Assembly: GCA_964654815.1 (NCBI GenBank)
Contig: CAZZLH010000036.1
Coordinates: 1-9,377 of the forward strand
Direction of reading: 5' to 3'
Length of the DNA stretch: 9,377 bases
From: ZLKRG08 sp964654815
Lineage (GTDB): Bacteria > Actinomycetota > Actinomycetes > Nanopelagicales > Nanopelagicaceae
Shown here: positions 6,518 to 9,377 of the stretch, one piece after another
Position numbering within the stretch: position 1 is the stretch's first letter
Layout of the letters: every line of letters starts with the position of its first letter
Program-made: the position numbers and the translations under genes
Notes under the pieces: model-generated
Seen by the model: only the letters and a program-made list of their open reading frames with translations
What the model was told of the DNA's origin: nothing
Database searches by the model: none

Positions 6518-7249
6518 GTGAGCCTCTATCGTGATGAAGCAATTGTGCTGCGCACCCAGAAATTGGGCGAGGCCGATCGCATAATCACCTTACTTACCCG
6601 TGAGCATGGACGCGTAAGAGGCGTAGCTAAAGGGGTAAGGCGCACCAAATCTAAATTTGGCGCTCGACTAGAACCAGGCTCCCATGTTGATATTCAGTTA
6701 TATACCGGGCGCACCTTTGACACGATCACACAGGTCGAGTCGATCTTCAATTACGGTGAAGCTTTAACTGATGATTACTCACGTTGGACCATCGCTGGTG
6801 CGATCTTGGAGGCGGCAGAGCGCTTTACTTCGCACGAACATGAGCCAGCGTTACAAGAATTCAAGTTGGTCACAGGCGCAATGCGGGTATTGGCTGAAGA
6901 TAAATACGACTCTTCGATGATTCTTGATGCATATCTATTGCGCTCATTAGCGGTCGGAGGGTATGCGCCCTCTTTATTTAACTGCTCTAAATGCGATGCG
7001 GTTGGGCCACATCGATATTTCTCACTGGTCGGTGGTGGCGCGGTCTGCGCCGAATGTCGCCCAAGTGCTTGCGCCACTCCTGCACCAGAGACCTTAAAAT
7101 TGATGTCAGATTTAATCAGCGGAGATTGGGAGAGCGCGATGGCATCTGAATTGCGTAATCGTCGCGAGGCCAATGGCTTGATTGCGGCTTATCTTCAATG
7201 GCATTTAGAGCGCGGGCTTCGAAGTCTGCAATTGGTAGAGCGCGCATGA
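6518..7249 (+). CDS. recO: DNA repair protein RecO
   Basis: RecO works with RecR (and RecF) to displace single-strand binding protein and load RecA at gaps, and it anneals complementary strands. The 243-residue product has the N-terminal OB-fold segment (SLYRDEAIVLRTQKLGEADRI, then GRVRGVAKGVRRTKSKFG) and a helical C-terminal domain. A zinc-binding set of four cysteines is present as C156-x2-C159 and C177-x2-C180, as in many Gram-positive RecO proteins. The start is GTG at 6518; an open frame continues upstream to 6392 inside leuA, but those residues do not look like RecO, and the family begins at this point. It overlaps uppS by 4 bp (ATGA), which suggests translational coupling. The leuA-recO-uppS order is common in Actinobacteria. 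Confidence 0.95.
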   Translation: MSLYRDEAIVLRTQKLGEADRIITLLTREHGRVRGVAKGVRRTKSKFGARLEPGSHVDIQLYTGRTFDTITQVESIFNYGEALTDDYSRWTIAGAILEAAERFTSHEHEPALQEFKLVTGAMRVLAEDKYDSSMILDAYLLRSLAVGGYAPSLFNCSKCDAVGPHRYFSLVGGGAVCAECRPSACATPAPETLKLMSDLISGDWESAMASELRNRREANGLIAAYLQWHLERGLRSLQLVERA

Positions 7250-7992
7250 AAGTTAAGGCCCCACAACCACATTGGTCAGGCGCCAAACCACCTGCGCTAG
7301 AGAAATCCGCGATCCCGCGCCATGTCGCAGTGGTGATGGATGGCAATGGTCGTTGGGCGAAGAATCGTGGATTACCACGCACCGAAGGACATAGAGCAGG
7401 GGAGGCGCCACTTTTCGACATGGTCGAAGGCGCCATCGAAGTCGGTGTAAAAGAATTAAGCGCTTTCGCATTTAGCACTGAGAATTGGCGGCGCTCACCT
7501 GAAGAGGTGCGATTCTTAATGGGCTTTAATAAAGAGGTGCTTCGCCGCCGTCGTGATCAAATGAATGAACTGGGAGTGCGAATTCGTTGGATTGGACAAG
7601 AGAAGCGACTCTGGTCATCGGTGGTAGATGAATTAATAGAGGCCGAGGAATTAACGGCAAAGAATAAAGTTTTAACCTTGAATATGTGCGTAAATTATGG
7701 TGGTCGGGCTGAGATTGTGCAGGCGGCGCAAGCTATGGCAATTGATTACAAACGCGGCAAAGTAAAGAAATTTGATGAGAAGTCATTCGAGAAGTATCTC
7801 GATTTGCCGACACCGGTGGATCTCTTCCTGCGCTCCTCTGGCGAACAGCGCATCAGTAATTTCTTACCGTGGCAATCAGCTTATGCAGAGATGGTATTCA
7901 TGGATGTCTTATGGCCAGATGCAGATCGACGAACTTTATGGAAGGCGATTCAAGAGTACGCCTCAAGAAACCGCAGGTTTGGCAAAGCTTAA
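7246..7992 (+). CDS. uppS: cis-prenyltransferase (isoprenyl transferase / undecaprenyl diphosphate synthase)
   Basis: It adds isopentenyl units in cis to an allylic diphosphate to make the long polyprenyl diphosphate that carries cell-wall precursors, at the inner face of the membrane. The 248-residue product has the catalytic aspartate D32 in VVMDGNGRWAKNRG, the hydrophobic-tunnel and substrate segment FAFSTENWRRSPEEV (74-88), NYGGRAEI (150-157) and the IPP-binding region DLFLRSSGEQRISNFLPWQ (192-210). Chain length cannot be judged from sequence by eye; actinobacterial homologues make C50 or C55 products. The ATG at 7246 shares ATGA with the recO stop, so ribosomes finishing recO can restart here. 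The downstream zip gene converges with no spacer. Confidence 0.96.
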   Translation: MKVKAPQPHWSGAKPPALEKSAIPRHVAVVMDGNGRWAKNRGLPRTEGHRAGEAPLFDMVEGAIEVGVKELSAFAFSTENWRRSPEEVRFLMGFNKEVLRRRRDQMNELGVRIRWIGQEKRLWSSVVDELIEAEELTAKNKVLTLNMCVNYGGRAEIVQAAQAMAIDYKRGKVKKFDEKSFEKYLDLPTPVDLFLRSSGEQRISNFLPWQSAYAEMVFMDVLWPDADRRTLWKAIQEYASRNRRFGKA

Positions 7993-8739
7993 TTAGTGGC
8001 CAAGCGCCCCAACAATGGCCCACATGGCCAGTACTCCGGCGCCAGTTGCGGCCAAAGTCCAACGCGATGGATGTCTAGAGTGTGCTTCAGGCAGGATGTG
8101 AGAGGTTGCCACATAGATCACAAAGCCTGAGAAGAGCGCCAAGTAAATGGTGACGAAATTGCCTTCGACCACAACATAACTACCAACTGCAGCGCCACCA
8201 ATTCGGGCAAGGGCATCAACCACCAAAAGTAATTTAGAACGTGACTCCCAGTGACCGCTTCGCACTAAAAGAGAGACAGTATTCAAACCATCACTAAAAG
8301 CATGTACGAGTAACGCGATAAATACTGCGATTCCTAGCTCTGTACTTACTTTGAATGCGACTCCTAGCGCAGCGCCATCTAGGAAGACGTGCCCTGCCAT
8401 CGCAAGCGCACCAACGCCACCGGCGATAGATCCGTGCGAATGATCATCACCATATTCGGAATCGACCGGCTCATGTCCACCGAAACTACGCTCTGAGATA
8501 TGTAGTAAAAGAAATCCCACCAAGATTGCGATTGAAACGGTTGGCACGCCGCCTGTTACTTCGGTGTCATGGAACACCTCCGGCAGTAGATCAAAGCCAA
8601 CCAAGCCCAGTAAAAGACCGGCAGATAAGCCAAGGACTAGATGAAAGCGATCTTTTGCTTTTAACGCCAAAATCCCACCAAACGCAGTTGCAGCCACAGT
8701 GAGCGCAGCTAGGTAAATGGCCATTTCGCAATTATCCAT
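7993..8739 (-). CDS. ZIP-family divalent metal transporter
   Basis: This is a cytoplasmic-membrane metal transporter of the ZIP type, most likely for zinc uptake. The 248-residue protein has about eight hydrophobic segments. Expected metal-site signatures occur in two of them: H117-x3-D121-G122 (AGHVFLDGAALG) and H146-x3-D150-G151-L-N153 (LVHAFSDGLNTV). Further acidic and histidine positions lie in LLPEVFHD (51-58) and SHILPEAHSRH near the C-terminus. A histidine- and aspartate-rich cytoplasmic loop with H89, H100 and H102 (GGHEPVDSEYGDDHSHG) follows the third segment, as in many ZIPs. The ATG at 8739 is chosen; residue 6 is also Met (8724) and could be the start, since neither has a strong Shine-Dalgarno. 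In mycobacteria the zinc regulators smtB and zur sit between uppS and glyS, so a zinc transporter here keeps the metal theme. Zinc specificity and direction are inferred. Confidence 0.85.
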   Translation of the reverse strand: MDNCEMAIYLAALTVAATAFGGILALKAKDRFHLVLGLSAGLLLGLVGFDLLPEVFHDTEVTGGVPTVSIAILVGFLLLHISERSFGGHEPVDSEYGDDHSHGSIAGGVGALAMAGHVFLDGAALGVAFKVSTELGIAVFIALLVHAFSDGLNTVSLLVRSGHWESRSKLLLVVDALARIGGAAVGSYVVVEGNFVTIYLALFSGFVIYVATSHILPEAHSRHPSRWTLAATGAGVLAMWAIVGALGH

Positions 8740-8754
8740 GATTTTCCACGATAA
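8732..8754. promoter_or_regulatory. imperfect palindrome over the zip start, possible metal-regulator operator
   Basis: TTATC (8732-8736) and GATAA (8750-8754) form a dyad centred on 8743, with an inner GA-TTT-TC pair. The core ATGATTTTC (8738-8746) equals the right part of the actinobacterial Zur-box consensus as I remember it, but the left part matches poorly. On the minus strand it covers a TATCGT -10-like box (8753-8748) and the zip ATG, where a repressor would act. Part of the match is coding sequence, so this may be chance. Confidence 0.25.
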
Positions 8755-8804
8755 AATTGGAGCTGGTCTAGCAAGCCGCTAGCACCGCCGACAGCCAGCC
8801 GGAT

Positions 8805-8814
8805 GGGAGTAAAA
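8805..8814 (+). promoter_or_regulatory. glyS ribosome binding site
   Basis: GGGAG (8805-8809) lies 5 nt before the ATG at 8815. This decides between two in-frame ATGs: 8803 overlaps this site and has no Shine-Dalgarno of its own, so 8815 is preferred. Confidence 0.7.
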
Positions 8815-9377
8815 ATGGCCGCAGATCGTTTAGAGAATATCGTCAGCCTTTCCAAGCGCCGAGGATTTGTATATCCCTCCTCCGAAATTTATGGTGGATT
8901 GCGCGCATCTTGGGATTACGGACCACTTGGCGTTGAATTAAAGAACAATGTAAAGCGCCAATGGTGGAGATCAATGGTGCAATCTCGCGAAGATGTTGTC
9001 GGCATTGATTCCTGCGTGATTCTGGCCCGCGAGGTTTGGGAGGCATCGGGACATGTTGCAACATTTAGCGATCCATTAACCGAATGCACCGCCTGCCATA
9101 AGCGCTATCGTGCGGATCATCTCGAAGAGGCATTTGCCAACAAGCATAAGCGGCTACCTTCATCTCTCGAAGAGGTCAATTGCCCAGCTTGCGGCAATAA
9201 GGGTCAATTCACGGTTCCTAAACAATTCTCTGGATTATTAAAGACTTATCTAGGCCCAGTAGAGGATGAGAGTGGATTGGCCTATTTACGCCCTGAGACT
9301 GCGCAAGGAATCTTTATAAATTACGATCAAGTGCAGACCACTTCACGCAAAAAACCGCCATTTGGCATTGGACAGAT
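8815..9377 (+). CDS. glyS: glycyl-tRNA synthetase, single-chain class II type (N-terminal part, cut by window edge)
   Basis: GlyRS charges tRNA-Gly with glycine using ATP. About 187 residues are visible and the rest lies beyond 9377. The N-terminus shows KRRGFVYPSSEIYGG and the WDYGPLGVELKNNVKRQWW segment (33-51) of the alpha2-type enzyme found in Actinobacteria, not the alpha/beta two-subunit type. REVWEASGHVATFSDPL (72-88) is conserved in the family. Two cysteine pairs, C91-x2-C94 and C123-x2-C126, could bind zinc. YLRPETAQGIF (157-167) is the conserved class II region. It is divergent from zip across 75 bp. In that spacer I see an inverted repeat (8768-8772 with 8778-8782) but no convincing promoter or T-box. 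Confidence 0.96.
   Translation, partial: MAADRLENIVSLSKRRGFVYPSSEIYGGLRASWDYGPLGVELKNNVKRQWWRSMVQSREDVVGIDSCVILAREVWEASGHVATFSDPLTECTACHKRYRADHLEEAFANKHKRLPSSLEEVNCPACGNKGQFTVPKQFSGLLKTYLGPVEDESGLAYLRPETAQGIFINYDQVQTTSRKKPPFGIGQ

Noticed and set aside
6775..7173. 132-residue minus-strand frame opposite recO
   Set aside because: It lies wholly within recO, and the plus-strand protein has conserved zinc cysteines and family motifs. The minus frame shows none.
7198..7245. Upstream ATG for uppS, within recO
   Set aside because: The extension MAFRARASKSAIGRAR is recO sequence read in another frame. The ATGA overlap at 7246 is the usual coupling arrangement.
8768..8782. Inverted repeat CTAGC-5 nt-GCTAG upstream of glyS
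   Set aside because: The arms are five bases with no extension, and there is no known operator or T-box signature. It is recorded only.
8843..9064. 73-residue minus-strand frame opposite glyS
   Set aside because: It is a shadow of a clearly conserved gene on the plus strand, with no recognisable domain and no start signal.

Overview
The window is a compact stretch of housekeeping metabolism from an actinobacterium. Base composition looks close to 50% GC by eye. Three things point to Actinobacteria: a GlnA2-type glutamine synthetase, the order leuA-recO-uppS-(metal gene)-glyS, and a leuA leader that resembles the predicted actinobacterial 'LEU' pseudoknot. The moderate GC, very short spacers and several starts sitting 6-8 nt behind a TANNNT box suggest a small-genome freshwater lineage (Nanopelagicales/acI-like or a small Microbacteriaceae). 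That lineage call is inference only.

Layout. Positions 1-619 (minus) hold the N-terminal half of an MFS efflux-type transporter, which starts on the base after the panB stop. Positions 620-1399 (minus) are panB, for pantothenate/CoA synthesis. A 74-bp divergent spacer leads to nadE (1474-3192, plus), a glutamine-dependent NAD synthetase. Then come a GlnA2-type glutamine synthetase (3271-4590), a 167-nt regulatory leader (4591-4757), leuA (4758-6473), recO (6518-7249) and uppS (7246-7992, ATGA overlap with recO). A ZIP-family metal transporter (7993-8739, minus) converges on uppS with abutting stop codons. After a 75-bp divergent spacer, glyS begins at 8815 and runs off the right edge.

The most interesting element is the leuA leader. 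A promoter inside the end of glnA appears to drive a 15-residue leader peptide (4615-4662) with three consecutive Leu codons. Its Arg-Arg-Gly-Gly codons form the 5' arm of a 12-bp helix whose loop can pair further downstream, giving a pseudoknot. The first two Leu codons lie within an 8-nt stretch that is an exact complement of the leuA Shine-Dalgarno region. A further complementary segment lies immediately upstream of that Shine-Dalgarno. Together they suggest a leucine sensor: a ribosome paused on the Leu codons would remove the anti-Shine-Dalgarno strand and expose the leuA start. The pairing is read directly from the sequence; the mechanism is inference.

The genes do not form one pathway. 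Most are independent core functions: CoA and NAD cofactors, nitrogen assimilation, leucine synthesis, DNA repair, cell-wall lipid carrier, metal uptake and tRNA charging. No RNA gene, insertion sequence, CRISPR array or phage gene was seen.
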